A stretch of 64,000 bases of DNA from contig QHVT01000021.1 of the NCBI GenBank assembly GCA_003223645.1, positions 1 to 64,000 of the forward strand. The letters run 5' to 3'. Numbering within the stretch: position 1 is the first letter of the stretch; each line of letters begins with the position of its first letter. The DNA comes from Acidobacteriota bacterium (GTDB lineage Bacteria; Acidobacteriota; Thermoanaerobaculia; Gp7-AA8). The position numbers were made by a program, and so were the translations under genes. Shown here in pieces: positions 1-8,539 of this stretch. The notes beneath the pieces were generated by a model. That model searched no databases. It saw only the letters and a list, made by a program, of their open reading frames with translations, and was not told the DNA's origin.

Positions 1-482
1 TGATCGCACGGCTTGATCAGATGCCCGGTCTGGACCGCGATGCAGCGCTCGCGATCCTCGGTGAAATCGGCGATGACATGTTGCCATGGGCGGATGAACA
101 TCGGTTTGCTGCCTGGGCCGGGTTGTGTCCCGGCAATCACGAAAGTGCAGGCAAGCGAAAGAAGATCTCCGTGCGCAAAGGCAATCCGTTTCTGAAATCG
201 ATCATGGTGCAGGCGGCAACCGCCGCCGTGCGAACCAAGGGAAGCTACTACCAAGCGAAATTTCGTCGTCTCATGATGCGGCGTGGATACAAGCGAGCCA
301 TCGTCGCCATCGCCCATTCCATGCTCGTCGCGATCTACCACATGATTCGTGACAACAAGCCCTACCGTGAGCTCGGAGGGGACTGGCTCGACAAGCGTTC
401 CGCGGAATCAAAAAGCAAAGCGCTCGTGAACCAACTCGAGCGTCTTGGCTACCGTGTCGAGCTCCTTCCAGCGCAAGCGTAG
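1..482 (+). CDS. IS110-family transposase, C-terminal part (5' truncated by window edge)
   Basis: The reading frame is open from the left edge to a TAG at 480-482, so only the C-terminal ~159 residues are present. The sequence matches the Transposase_20 (IS116/IS110/IS902) domain: a Leu-Asp-x-x-Pro-Gly-Leu start, then WAGLCPGNHESAGKRKK, then RKGNPFLKSIMVQAA and the AIAHSMLVAIYHMI helix. In this family the domain belongs to a DEDD/serine transposase that moves a circular intermediate without classical terminal inverted repeats. I see no clear terminal repeat after the stop. Family assignment is firm; whether the element is intact cannot be seen. Confidence 0.9.
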   Translation, partial: IARLDQMPGLDRDAALAILGEIGDDMLPWADEHRFAAWAGLCPGNHESAGKRKKISVRKGNPFLKSIMVQAATAAVRTKGSYYQAKFRRLMMRRGYKRAIVAIAHSMLVAIYHMIRDNKPYRELGGDWLDKRSAESKSKALVNQLERLGYRVELLPAQA

Positions 483-859
483 TCGCATGCGCTGAACATT
501 CGCGTCGCGCTCGCCCCGCACGCATCTCTGCTGGCGGACCGACTTCGCGCCCGCCCGTTCGACGTGTATCTTTTCGCCCGGATGCTGTTTCGCAGCAGAA
601 TTCAGAAGTGAGAAACCCGCCCGAGGCCCACGGGCGGAAGTGCTTCTAAATTCTGCATTCTGCATTCTGCCTTCTGCATTCCGGACCGGTGCGCGTTCCA
701 GTTCGTTCAAGCGCCGCACACGCCATCCCACCGCACACGCTCGTCCCCCTTTCGGCGGCCGAGGGCGGCCGCCGCTCCACAGGTTCTGATTCGCATCGGA
801 GCGTTTCCGCGCAGACGAAGAGGGGCACGGGCGCGGGCCCGGATTTGCAACCGCGCAAC
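483..859. other. Gene-free stretch with a 7-nt repeat hairpin
   Basis: This 377-bp stretch separates the transposase from the DinB-like gene. The only structure I see is a hairpin at 593-682: a left arm GCAGAATTCAGAAGTGAGAA, an inner GC-rich inverted repeat (CCCGCCCG/CGGGCGG) and a right side with four tandem TTCTGCN heptamers. Around 758-775 there is a GGCGGCCGCCGCTCCAC segment matching the arm of the palindrome at 40964-41034. Short reading frames here have no protein-like composition. Confidence 0.6.
593..682. repeat. GCAGAAG/TTCTGCN heptamer hairpin, partial copy
   Basis: Tandem TTCTGCA/TTCTGCC heptamers at 651-680 face a short inverted GCAGAA-rich arm at 595-614. The unit is the same as in the three larger elements at 38874-38985, 42741-42848 and 58806-58916, but the left arm is eroded to about one unit. 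Confidence 0.6.
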
Positions 860-1375
860 CTACCCCACCAGATACCGCTCGCGCAGCACTTTCAGATGAT
901 GCCGCTCGTGTCCGGCAAGCACGAACGCGAGCGCGCGCACAGTGATCGGATTGTTGTTCGCGATCCCGCGCCGATTCCACGCTTCCTCGTCGAGGTTGCG
1001 GAACAGGACGATGTTCGAGCGGCGGACGAGCGCGTACGCTTCGGCGAGATCGCCGAGGCGCCAGGAGTCGAAGTTTGCGTACTTCATGTACGCGTTCTCG
1101 TCGAAGCCGGGCAGCGAATTCGTCTCGCCGCGCGCGATGCATGGCGCGCGGTAGCCGAACACGCGCTCCGCATCGGTCACGTGCCCGATCACTTCCTTCA
1201 CGCTCCACTTTCCCTCGGCGTAGCGATGCGCCGCGCGCTGTTCGTCGAGCGACGAGATCAGTTTCTGCGTCTCGGACGACTGCTGTTCGAGAACCGACAG
1301 CACGTCCTCCTCGGCGACGAGAGAGACGTAGCCGGCGAATGCGGGAGCGTAGTCGGATTCGGCAGGACGTTGCAT
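860..1375 (-). CDS. DinB-superfamily protein
   Basis: A 171-residue protein with the DinB/YfiT-like four-helix layout. The first metal-site region reads KWSVKEVIGHVTDAERVF (His in helix 2), and a C-terminal VLAGHERHHLKVLRER segment supplies the two further histidines (HxxxH-like spacing) expected of a three-His metal site. Family members are metal-dependent thiol transferases or simply uncharacterised damage-induced proteins, so the substrate cannot be named. It is followed after 9 bp on the same strand by nothing related; the SpoIIE gene lies upstream and may be co-transcribed. Start is the ATG at 1373-1375. Confidence 0.85.
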   Translation of the reverse strand: MQRPAESDYAPAFAGYVSLVAEEDVLSVLEQQSSETQKLISSLDEQRAAHRYAEGKWSVKEVIGHVTDAERVFGYRAPCIARGETNSLPGFDENAYMKYANFDSWRLGDLAEAYALVRRSNIVLFRNLDEEAWNRRGIANNNPITVRALAFVLAGHERHHLKVLRERYLVG

Positions 1376-1384
1376 CGCGCGAGT

Positions 1385-3580
1385 CTACGACACTCGCGCG
1401 ACGACGAACGTCACGTCGTCGTTCGGCGCCGCATTGCCGTGCCACCGTTCGACGACGCTCGCCAGCGACGCGATCACTTCGTTCGCGCTGGCCCCGCGCG
1501 CGGCGGACGCGAACGCGTCGTACGCGGCGGCATAGCCGAACTGCTGGCCGCTGTCGTTCATCAATTCCGGGAAGCCGTCGGTGAGGAAGAGCAGCGTGTC
1601 GCCGGGCGCGACTTCGATCGACGTCTCGCGATAGTCCGTTCCCAGCGTGCCGAGCGGCGTCGCCGAGAAGACGACCTCTTCGACCTCGCTCGTCGCCACA
1701 CGATGCACGAGCACGGGCGGCATTCCGGCCGAGGCGATCGTGAGCTTGTGTCCGTCGAGGCGCGCGAGCGAGAGGGCCATTGACATCCGTCCGAGCTCCA
1801 TCCGCTTGATCTTCTCCGCGGCGTCGCGCAGAAACGCCGACGGCGAGCTGCTGCCGTCGTATCCCGCGAAGAGCGTCTTGATCACCGTCACCATCGTGCC
1901 GGCTTTCGCGCCGTGTCCGGTGGCGTCGCCGATCGTGACGGAGAGCGACTCCGCCTCGCCGACGTGAAAGTCGTAGTAGTCGCCGCCGACTTCCGTCGCC
2001 GTGCGCGTGTACACCGCGATGTCGTAGTGGTCGTGCAGCGGCACGTGCTTCGGCAGCATCGACAGCTGGAAGCGCCGCGCGTCTTCGAGCTCGACCGACT
2101 TCCGGTCGTACTCGACCGTCATCACGCGCTGCTGCACTTCCTGTTCGATGATCTTCTGCTGCTGCAGACTCAAATCCTCGGCCATGCGATTGAACGCGCG
2201 CGCGAGCTGTCCGAGCTCGTTCTTCGTCTTCACCGGCAGGCGCGTCATGAGATCGCCCTGCGCGATGCGCTCCGCGCCCTCGGTCACCAGCTTCACGTCG
2301 CGGGTCAGATGATTCGACAGCGGCACGATGCCGATGAGCGCGAACGCGATGAGTCCGAGGCCGAGGCCGAAGTTGCGCGCGGCCGTGCGGCGAAGGATCT
2401 CCAGGGTCTCGCCGACCGGACGCGCGACGCCGATGCGCAGGCCGCTCTGCTTGTCCGTGCTCGTCGACACGACCCAGCCCGGAATGCCGCGCGTGCTCTG
2501 TCCGGCGCGCACGCGCTGCACGACGCCGATGCGATCGAGCATCGCGCGCTCGTCGGGGTTGCGCGTGTACACCGTTCCCTCGGAGTCGATCGCGAACGGG
2601 ATCTCGTCGCGGTCTTCGGCGCCGCCGAGGACGCGCTTGATCACGCGGTCGTAATTGATGCTCGGCGTCAGCTGGCCGACGACTTCGCCCTGCTTGCGCA
2701 CCGGCGCCTTGAATTTCCTTCCGAGGATCAACGCCGCTTTCTTCTCGGCGAGCTTGATCTTCTCGACTTCCTGCGTCGTGAGTCCGCGCACTTCGACTCT
2801 CGGCGCAGCCGCGACCGCGGCGACCGCAGCCACGGCGGGCACCGGCGCAGCCGCGGGCGCCGGCTGCGGCGCGGCGGTTTCCTGCGGATGCTGCGCGTGG
2901 CGGATGACTTGCCGGTAACGCCGCGCGTCGGCGACGACGATGGCGTTGAGTTGTTTCTGCATCGCGGCGAGCTCCTTGCGGAGATCTTCGCGCTGGTCCC
3001 GCGAGAGATTCGGATCGCCGAGCTGTCCGCCGAGCCGCCCGATCTCGCCGAGCAGCTCGCGCTGCTGTTCCGAGAGTCCGTAACGCGGCATCATCGGCGC
3101 CCGCGGCAGATCGATCATCATCGGCCCGCCAGGGATGAACGGCGCAGGCGGTGCCGCGTGCTCGCCGACGATGACGACTTTGGGTTCGCGTTCGGGCTCG
3201 GGCGGTTCGGGTGGCTCCGGTCTCTCGGGTTGCTCCCGCTTCTCCGTCTGCTCGCGCCGCTCCGGAACCGGGACCGGCTTGAACTCGAGCGACTCGACGA
3301 GACTCGTGACGTCTCCCATCGCCGCGGCGATGCTCGTGTCGATCTCGCCCGTTCCCGCGTCGGAGACCGGCAGCGCAGAGACGAGGGTGATGCTCTGATC
3401 GAGATCGGCGCGGATCGACGCGAGACGGTGATCCATCTGCTGCGTGAGCCGCTCCGTCTCGCGGCGATCGGCGGCTTCGAGCGCGCGCCGCGACGAGCGG
3501 TACGAATACGTCACGATCGCCGCGAGCGGCACGACCGCGAGGAGGAACGTCGCCAGGATCAGTTGAGTCCGGATGCGCAT
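1385..3580 (-). CDS. Membrane-bound SpoIIE/RsbU-type PP2C phosphatase with HAMP domain
   Basis: A 731-residue protein from the ATG at 3578-3580. The frame is open further upstream, but only through a repeat hairpin that encodes low-complexity sequence. Layout: TM segment ~7-27; extracytoplasmic part with a Pro/Glu tract (PERPEPPEPPEPEREP); second TM ~403-423; HAMP ~424-476; a coiled linker; SpoIIE phosphatase ~500-731. The phosphatase shows VGGDYYDF and GDATGHGAKAG, the aspartates that hold the metal ions in PP2C-type enzymes. Such proteins dephosphorylate STAS anti-anti-sigma factors. A free STAS protein is encoded at 41134-41487, but a link is only a guess. The periplasmic part may sense a signal of unknown type. 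Confidence 0.9.
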   Translation of the reverse strand: MRIRTQLILATFLLAVVPLAAIVTYSYRSSRRALEAADRRETERLTQQMDHRLASIRADLDQSITLVSALPVSDAGTGEIDTSIAAAMGDVTSLVESLEFKPVPVPERREQTEKREQPERPEPPEPPEPEREPKVVIVGEHAAPPAPFIPGGPMMIDLPRAPMMPRYGLSEQQRELLGEIGRLGGQLGDPNLSRDQREDLRKELAAMQKQLNAIVVADARRYRQVIRHAQHPQETAAPQPAPAAAPVPAVAAVAAVAAAPRVEVRGLTTQEVEKIKLAEKKAALILGRKFKAPVRKQGEVVGQLTPSINYDRVIKRVLGGAEDRDEIPFAIDSEGTVYTRNPDERAMLDRIGVVQRVRAGQSTRGIPGWVVSTSTDKQSGLRIGVARPVGETLEILRRTAARNFGLGLGLIAFALIGIVPLSNHLTRDVKLVTEGAERIAQGDLMTRLPVKTKNELGQLARAFNRMAEDLSLQQQKIIEQEVQQRVMTVEYDRKSVELEDARRFQLSMLPKHVPLHDHYDIAVYTRTATEVGGDYYDFHVGEAESLSVTIGDATGHGAKAGTMVTVIKTLFAGYDGSSSPSAFLRDAAEKIKRMELGRMSMALSLARLDGHKLTIASAGMPPVLVHRVATSEVEEVVFSATPLGTLGTDYRETSIEVAPGDTLLFLTDGFPELMNDSGQQFGYAAAYDAFASAARGASANEVIASLASVVERWHGNAAPNDDVTFVVARVS

Positions 3581-3614
3581 AAACGAGTCGTTGGAGTGTA
3601 AGACGAAGAAGCGC

Positions 3615-3776
3615 GGGGAAAGTTTAGTTGGTGGCGGTGATGGGTGCCGGGTGCGGGATGAGTGCTGGGTGCTGGGTGCTGGGTGCTGAGTGCCGGATGG
3701 GTGCTGGGTGCTGGGTGCTGAGTACCGGGTCGTGGTTACGCAGCACCCAGCACTCAGCACTCAGCACCCAGCACCT
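3615..3776. repeat. GTGCTGG/GTGCTGA heptamer hairpin, copy 1
   Basis: Tandem heptamers (GTGCTGG, GTGCTGA, GTGCCGG variants) run from about 3660 to 3723. After a short GGTTACGCA loop they are repeated inverted as CAGCACC/CAGCACT units up to 3776, right against the LRR gene stop. A flank of about 30 bp (GGGGAAAGTTTAGTTGGTG) and the loop are also conserved in the second copy at 41538-41658, so this is a dispersed element rather than chance slippage. Confidence 0.85.
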
Positions 3777-6700
3777 TCATTGCGTTCTGAAAACAGAATC
3801 GTTCGTGGCGTTGTCCGTGGCGATCACGAACGGCACGATCGAGCCGCTGCCGCTGAGGACTTCGATCTCCAGCGTGACGTCGTGGAGGTCGCCGTACAGC
3901 GAGTCGCGGGCGTCGCCGGCGAACGAGCGCAGGAGCTCGGGCAGCACGACCTGCTGGCGCGGCGCGAGGTCGAAGGTGCGCGACGTGACCGCGGTGACGA
4001 GCGCGTGTGCCTCGTCGATGAGGATCGTCGCGCGGACGCGCACCGACGCGCCGCTTGTTTCCGAGAAGCCGTAGCTGGTGCGATACGTGGCCGGCGTCGC
4101 GGCGTTGACGGTCGTGCTGGTCGAGTCCTCGAGTCCCGAGAATTTCTGCGACTGTCCGACGCGGAGACCGGCGGTCGCGGCGATGACCGGAATCGCCGCG
4201 CCGGCCGTGCCGCCGTTCGCGGCGACGAAGCTGCGCGCGGTGACGGCGACTTCTCCCTTCAACGGCTCGATGACGAGATGCGCGGTCGTCGTCGACGCAC
4301 TTCCGCCCGCGCTCGATACGACGATCGTCTTCCGCGCGGCGACCGTGACTTCCTTCTCGCTCGTCGATCCGGACGTGTCGATGAGCTGCAGTTTCACTTT
4401 CGCTTCCGACGTCGCGGGATTGAACAACACGAGATCGGTGCGCGGCGACGGCTTCGACGTCGCGTGATTTGCGGCGCGGCGTTTTCCTCCCGTCGTCGCC
4501 GAGCGTCCGTCGACGAACGGCACGCGCACGGCGTCGGTGCGGTTGAAGCGATTGGCCGCGCTCCAGTCGACGATGCTCCACGTGTCGCCGCTGGCGTCGT
4601 TCGCGCGCGCATATCCGAGGATGGTCGAGCCGCTGCGCAGATTCGTGAGGATCGCGGTGGTCGCGCCCGACGGAACGGCGTCGCGCAACTCGAGGAGGCC
4701 GCGCGCGGGGATGTCGTATTCGTTCGTGGTCCCGACGGCGTTGCCGTTCGCGTCGAGGAACTGCACCGACACGCGCGACAGCGCGTTGCTCGTCTCCTGC
4801 ACGACGAGATCGCCCGGACGGGTCAGGCCGGTGAGATAGATCTTCTGATCGACCGACGTCGCGCGATCGCCGCGGAACACCGGAATCGAGCCGCTCATCG
4901 TGCCGCCGCCCGGCAGGATCGCCGTGACTTTCGCGTCGGCGGCGATGCTCGGCAGCTTGCTGCTGCGGATCTGCAGCGTGCCCGACGCGTTCGTCGCGCC
5001 GAAAACGTTAACGACGTTAACCAAGTTGGTCGCTTGCGACAGGCCGAGGGGCAAGAGCGAGGCGATGCTCGTCGCGCTGCCGCTCGTGAAGTAGAGCTTG
5101 AGATCGTTGATGGCGCTGCCGCTCGAGGAGTTGAGGATGCCGATGTCGGATCGGACATTGTCGCGATTGGCCACGCCGAGAATGAACAACGGGATCTCGC
5201 CCGTACCGAGCGGCGGAATTGATCCGGAGGTGATCGGCGGCTTCGTGACGTCGACGACGCTCACTTTGCTGACCGACACGCCGGTCGACGTGTCGAGCTC
5301 GTGGAGACTCTGTGCACTCACCGCGCTTCCATCGACGTAGATGAGGCTGAGCTCCGCGACGAGCGCGCCTTCGGCGTCTTCGGCCGGACGCCGCGAACGG
5401 ATCACGCGGAAATTCACGGTGCCGACCGAGCCCGCCTCGATCGAGATCGGCTGCGGGCTCGGTACGATCCACGGCTGATCGGAGACGACGATGCCGGTGA
5501 GCGTGGCCGTGCCGCTGTTGCGGAACTGCACGCTGCCGACCGACTCCAGCCCGCGCTCGCCGAAGATCTCGACGCGCGTCGTGAGCGGCTGCGCGATCGC
5601 CGTTCCCGCCGGCCGCGACGCGACGAGCAGCGCGATGTCGAGCGGAATCTCCGCGCCGTCGCCGTGCACGTACACGTTGCCCCAGTACGAGCCGGCGGAC
5701 TGCGAGCGCGACTTCACCAGCACGGTGCGGCTCGCGCCGCCGGCGAGCTGGAACTGCTGCGGCTCGACGGTGAAAAAGTCGCCCGAGCGCTCCAGCGTGA
5801 GCGACGTCGTCGCGTCGCCGAAGTTCGTGAGCGTGAAGCTGTCTTCCACGACCGGCTTGTCGTCGACGCGCACCATTCCCGACGGCAGCGACGTCGCGAC
5901 GACGTCCGCCGGCGCGCTCACGCGCTGCGTCGTCAGTCCCTGCACCGCGGCCGATGCGTCGCTGATCACGAGATTCTTCTGCTGATCGTGCGGATGCGTG
6001 ACCGTGGAGACGGTGAAGAAATACGGCGTCGTCGCGTTCAGCCCGCGGACGGTGATCGTGTCGTCGCCTTTCGAGCTCGTCGTCGCGATGACGACCGGTG
6101 CCCCGCCGAACGTCGTCGACGCCGCGACCTGATATCCGCCGCCATCGTAGGAGTACGCGATCGGCGTCCACGCCAGCGTCGCGCTGCGGTCCGTCATCTG
6201 CGTAACGCGCACGTTCGTCGGCGTCACGGTCTGCGTCGCCGCAAAGTCCTCCCCCATTTTCTGATTCACGAACGCGCGCACGCTCGCGTCGCTCGTGAAG
6301 AGAGCGTTGTAGCCGAGCTGCAGTTGCGTATCGACCAGCGTCGTGAGGTTGCGAATCTCCGGCGGGATCGGGCCGCGCAGCGCGTTGGAGTGGAGGTAGA
6401 GCGCCTGCAGGCTCGGCAGCTGTGCGAGCTCGCGCGGGATCGTGCCGCTGAGGCGATTGCTGGAGAGAAACAGCGCGTACATCTCCGGGAGCGACGCCAG
6501 CTCCGGCGGGATCGAGCCGTCGAGGAAGTTGTCGGAAAAGTCGACGTACCACGCCTTCTTCCAGTTGCCGATCTCGCGCGGCAGCGGGCCCGTGAAGTTG
6601 TTGTCGCCGAAGAGCGCGTCGACGAGGCTCGTCATGCCGCCGATGCTCGTCGGGATCGAACCGCTGAGAAAGTTGTGCGTGACGCTGATGTACTGGAGCT

Positions 6701-7976
6701 TCGAGAGGCGCGAGAAATCGAACAGGCTTCCGGTGAGCTCGTTGTTGCCGAGGTCGAGGTACTGCAGGTTCTCGAGCGCGGACATGCCCGACGGCAGCGA
6801 GCCGTTGAGGCGATTCGAGCCGATGTCGAGCGACGTGAGATTTTTCAAGTCGCCGATGCCGCCCGGCAGCGGTCCCGCGAGCGCGTTGCCGTTGAGACCG
6901 ATGCTCACGAGGCTCGTCAGATTGCGCATCGCCGTGGGGATGCCGCCGGTGATGCGATTCGCGAAGAGATCGAGCACCGCGAGCTTCGTCAGCTTCGGTA
7001 GATCGTCGAGCGTGCCTTCGAGTTGATTGTCGGCGAGGCGCAGCTGCTCGAGATTCGCGAGGTCATAGATGTGCGAAGGAATCGTGCCGGTGAGCTGCGC
7101 GGTCGTGAGATCGAGAATCGTGAGCGACGAGAGATCGCCGAGCTCGCGCGGGATCGTGCCGCCGAGGACGTTGTTGCCCAGCTCCAGCTGCCGGAGATGC
7201 CGCAGCTTTCCGAGCTGTGGCGGGATGCCGCCGGTCAGCTTGTTGTAGTGCAGCTGCAGCACGGTGAGCGAGTCGATGTTTCCGAGCTCCGGTGGGATCG
7301 AGCCGGTGAGCTGATTGTCGGCGAGGCTGAGGATCTCGAGCTTGTGCAGCGACGCGAAGTCTTTCGGGACGGCTCCGCTGAGCCGATTGCCGGCGATGGC
7401 GATGCGCGTCGCATTCGCGAGATTGCCGATCGATAACGGAATCGCGCCGGTGATCAGGTTGCCGCCGAGGTCGATGTCGATGAGCGCGGACATCCCGCCG
7501 ATCGTCGATGGCAGCGGACCATCGAGCTTGTTCTCGTTGAGCCCGACATACTCGACTTTCTTCAGATTGCCGACCGCGTCGGGGATGCGGCCGGTCAGCT
7601 CGTTGCCGCCAAGATAAAGCGACTGCAACTCCGACAGCTGTCCGATCTCCGCCGGAATCGCGCCGCTCAGATGATTGTCGGAAAGATTGAGCGTGCGCAG
7701 TCCTTTGAGACTCCCGATCGCCGCCGGCAGCGTGCCGGTGAGATTGTTGAACGTCAGCTCGATCCCGGCGACGTTCTGCTCGCCGTCATCGCACGATACG
7801 CCGTACCACGTGCACTCCGTCCCCGGCGCCCCGAGCCAGTTCAGTTTCGCGACCCAGTTCTGGCCGTTCGTCGATTGATAGAGCGCGACGAGCGCGTCGC
7901 GTTGGGCGGCGGGAATGGCGGCGTGGGCGTTCGTGGCGGCAAACACGAGCGCGCATACGACGAGGGATTTGCGCAT
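3777..7976 (-). CDS. Secreted plant-type leucine-rich-repeat protein with FnIII-like region
   Basis: A 1399-residue protein. The start is taken at the ATG at 7974-7976 because it gives a clean signal peptide (MRKSLVVCALVFAATNAHA). Residues ~20-65 resemble the N-terminal cap of plant LRR receptors (AQRDALVALYQSTNG, WYGVSCDD). About 20 LRRs of the 24-residue plant-specific type (L..L..L.LS.N.L.G.IP..IG) follow to ~545. A fibronectin-III-like module lies at ~582-662, then several beta-rich Ig-like modules and a Ser/Thr-rich C-terminal half to the end. No membrane anchor or sorting signal is evident. Plant-type LRRs in bacteria are usually extracellular binding surfaces; the ligand is unknown. 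It ends on the repeat hairpin at 3615-3776. Confidence 0.88.
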   Translation of the reverse strand: MRKSLVVCALVFAATNAHAAIPAAQRDALVALYQSTNGQNWVAKLNWLGAPGTECTWYGVSCDDGEQNVAGIELTFNNLTGTLPAAIGSLKGLRTLNLSDNHLSGAIPAEIGQLSELQSLYLGGNELTGRIPDAVGNLKKVEYVGLNENKLDGPLPSTIGGMSALIDIDLGGNLITGAIPLSIGNLANATRIAIAGNRLSGAVPKDFASLHKLEILSLADNQLTGSIPPELGNIDSLTVLQLHYNKLTGGIPPQLGKLRHLRQLELGNNVLGGTIPRELGDLSSLTILDLTTAQLTGTIPSHIYDLANLEQLRLADNQLEGTLDDLPKLTKLAVLDLFANRITGGIPTAMRNLTSLVSIGLNGNALAGPLPGGIGDLKNLTSLDIGSNRLNGSLPSGMSALENLQYLDLGNNELTGSLFDFSRLSKLQYISVTHNFLSGSIPTSIGGMTSLVDALFGDNNFTGPLPREIGNWKKAWYVDFSDNFLDGSIPPELASLPEMYALFLSSNRLSGTIPRELAQLPSLQALYLHSNALRGPIPPEIRNLTTLVDTQLQLGYNALFTSDASVRAFVNQKMGEDFAATQTVTPTNVRVTQMTDRSATLAWTPIAYSYDGGGYQVAASTTFGGAPVVIATTSSKGDDTITVRGLNATTPYFFTVSTVTHPHDQQKNLVISDASAAVQGLTTQRVSAPADVVATSLPSGMVRVDDKPVVEDSFTLTNFGDATTSLTLERSGDFFTVEPQQFQLAGGASRTVLVKSRSQSAGSYWGNVYVHGDGAEIPLDIALLVASRPAGTAIAQPLTTRVEIFGERGLESVGSVQFRNSGTATLTGIVVSDQPWIVPSPQPISIEAGSVGTVNFRVIRSRRPAEDAEGALVAELSLIYVDGSAVSAQSLHELDTSTGVSVSKVSVVDVTKPPITSGSIPPLGTGEIPLFILGVANRDNVRSDIGILNSSSGSAINDLKLYFTSGSATSIASLLPLGLSQATNLVNVVNVFGATNASGTLQIRSSKLPSIAADAKVTAILPGGGTMSGSIPVFRGDRATSVDQKIYLTGLTRPGDLVVQETSNALSRVSVQFLDANGNAVGTTNEYDIPARGLLELRDAVPSGATTAILTNLRSGSTILGYARANDASGDTWSIVDWSAANRFNRTDAVRVPFVDGRSATTGGKRRAANHATSKPSPRTDLVLFNPATSEAKVKLQLIDTSGSTSEKEVTVAARKTIVVSSAGGSASTTTAHLVIEPLKGEVAVTARSFVAANGGTAGAAIPVIAATAGLRVGQSQKFSGLEDSTSTTVNAATPATYRTSYGFSETSGASVRVRATILIDEAHALVTAVTSRTFDLAPRQQVVLPELLRSFAGDARDSLYGDLHDVTLEIEVLSGSGSIVPFVIATDNATNDSVFRTQ

Positions 7977-7992
7977 GTGGGGGAACAGGGTA

Positions 7993-8023
7993 GCCTCCAA
8001 GCCTCCGGGCCTCCAAGCCTCCC
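7993..8023. repeat. GCCTCCAA/GGCCTCC short tandem repeat
   Basis: Four imperfect AGCCTCC-type units just upstream of the LRR gene, followed by a short partly complementary GGTGGGAG. Part of the same class of slippage-like intergenic repeats, with an 8-nt rather than 7-nt spacing. Confidence 0.45.
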
Positions 8024-8157
8024 AGGTGGGAGAGGGGTACAGGGCAAAAGGGTACCTCCACGGAGGATGACATTGATACCATACCCTCGGGTCCGCGCCC
8101 GAGAGAGCGATTCCTTTGCGCAGACGGATTGAGGCCGTCGCTGGCTACTACGACTCT

Positions 8158-8382
8158 ATGTCCAAGCTCGATCGTTCGGAGGAGACGACTCGTGCAGGCG
8201 AAGCCATCCTCAAACGCGCGGTGAATCGTCCGGAATGGGGAACACCCATTCGCGGCTACCGGATCCGGATGATGCAGACCACCCGGATCGGACCATTCCC
8301 ACCCCTTCGCCTGCTGTATGCCCTCGACGACGACACCATGTATTTACTTTGGATCGGTGTCGTCGAGGAGCTCGCGCTGTAA
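8158..8382 (+). CDS. Small hypothetical protein, possibly RelE/ParE-like
   Basis: A 74-residue frame from the ATG at 8158; the frame stays open back to a TTG at 8116. The C-terminal half (PPLRLLYALDDDTMYLLWIGVVEEL) has the look of the last two beta-strands of ParE/RelE-fold toxins, where RLxYxxxxxxxxVxxxxI is common. A basic stretch (RGYRIRMMQTTRIG) precedes it. There is no antitoxin gene next to it and no good ribosome site, so it may be a solitary or decayed toxin-like gene. Assignment is weak. Confidence 0.4.
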   Translation: MSKLDRSEETTRAGEAILKRAVNRPEWGTPIRGYRIRMMQTTRIGPFPPLRLLYALDDDTMYLLWIGVVEELAL

Positions 8383-8395
8383 GGATTCCGGGCAT

Positions 8396-8537
8396 TGGAT
8401 GGCAGATGGCGGATGGCAGATGGCGGATGGCAGATGGCGGATGGCAGATGGCGGATGGCAGATGGCGGATGGCAGATGGCGGATGGCGGATGGCGAAAAG
8501 GCGGCTTCGCTGTTGCCATCCGCCATCCGCCATCCAC
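8396..8537. repeat. GGCGGAT/GGCAGAT heptamer hairpin
   Basis: About fourteen heptamers alternating GGCAGAT and GGCGGAT run from 8396 to about 8494. After a short non-repeated loop (AAAAGGCGGCTTCGCTGTTG) they come back inverted as CCATCCGCCATCCGCCATCC at 8515-8534. The long left arm and short right arm differ in copy number. The element ends 2 bp before the stop codon of the TPR gene. Confidence 0.85.
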
Positions 8538-8539
8538 CC

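Noticed and set aside
8158-8382. Complete toxin-antitoxin pair
   Set aside because: Only a weakly ParE-like product is seen; no antitoxin frame lies next to it.
8396-8537. CRISPR array
   Set aside because: The units are contiguous 7-mers without spacers, and no cas genes are near.
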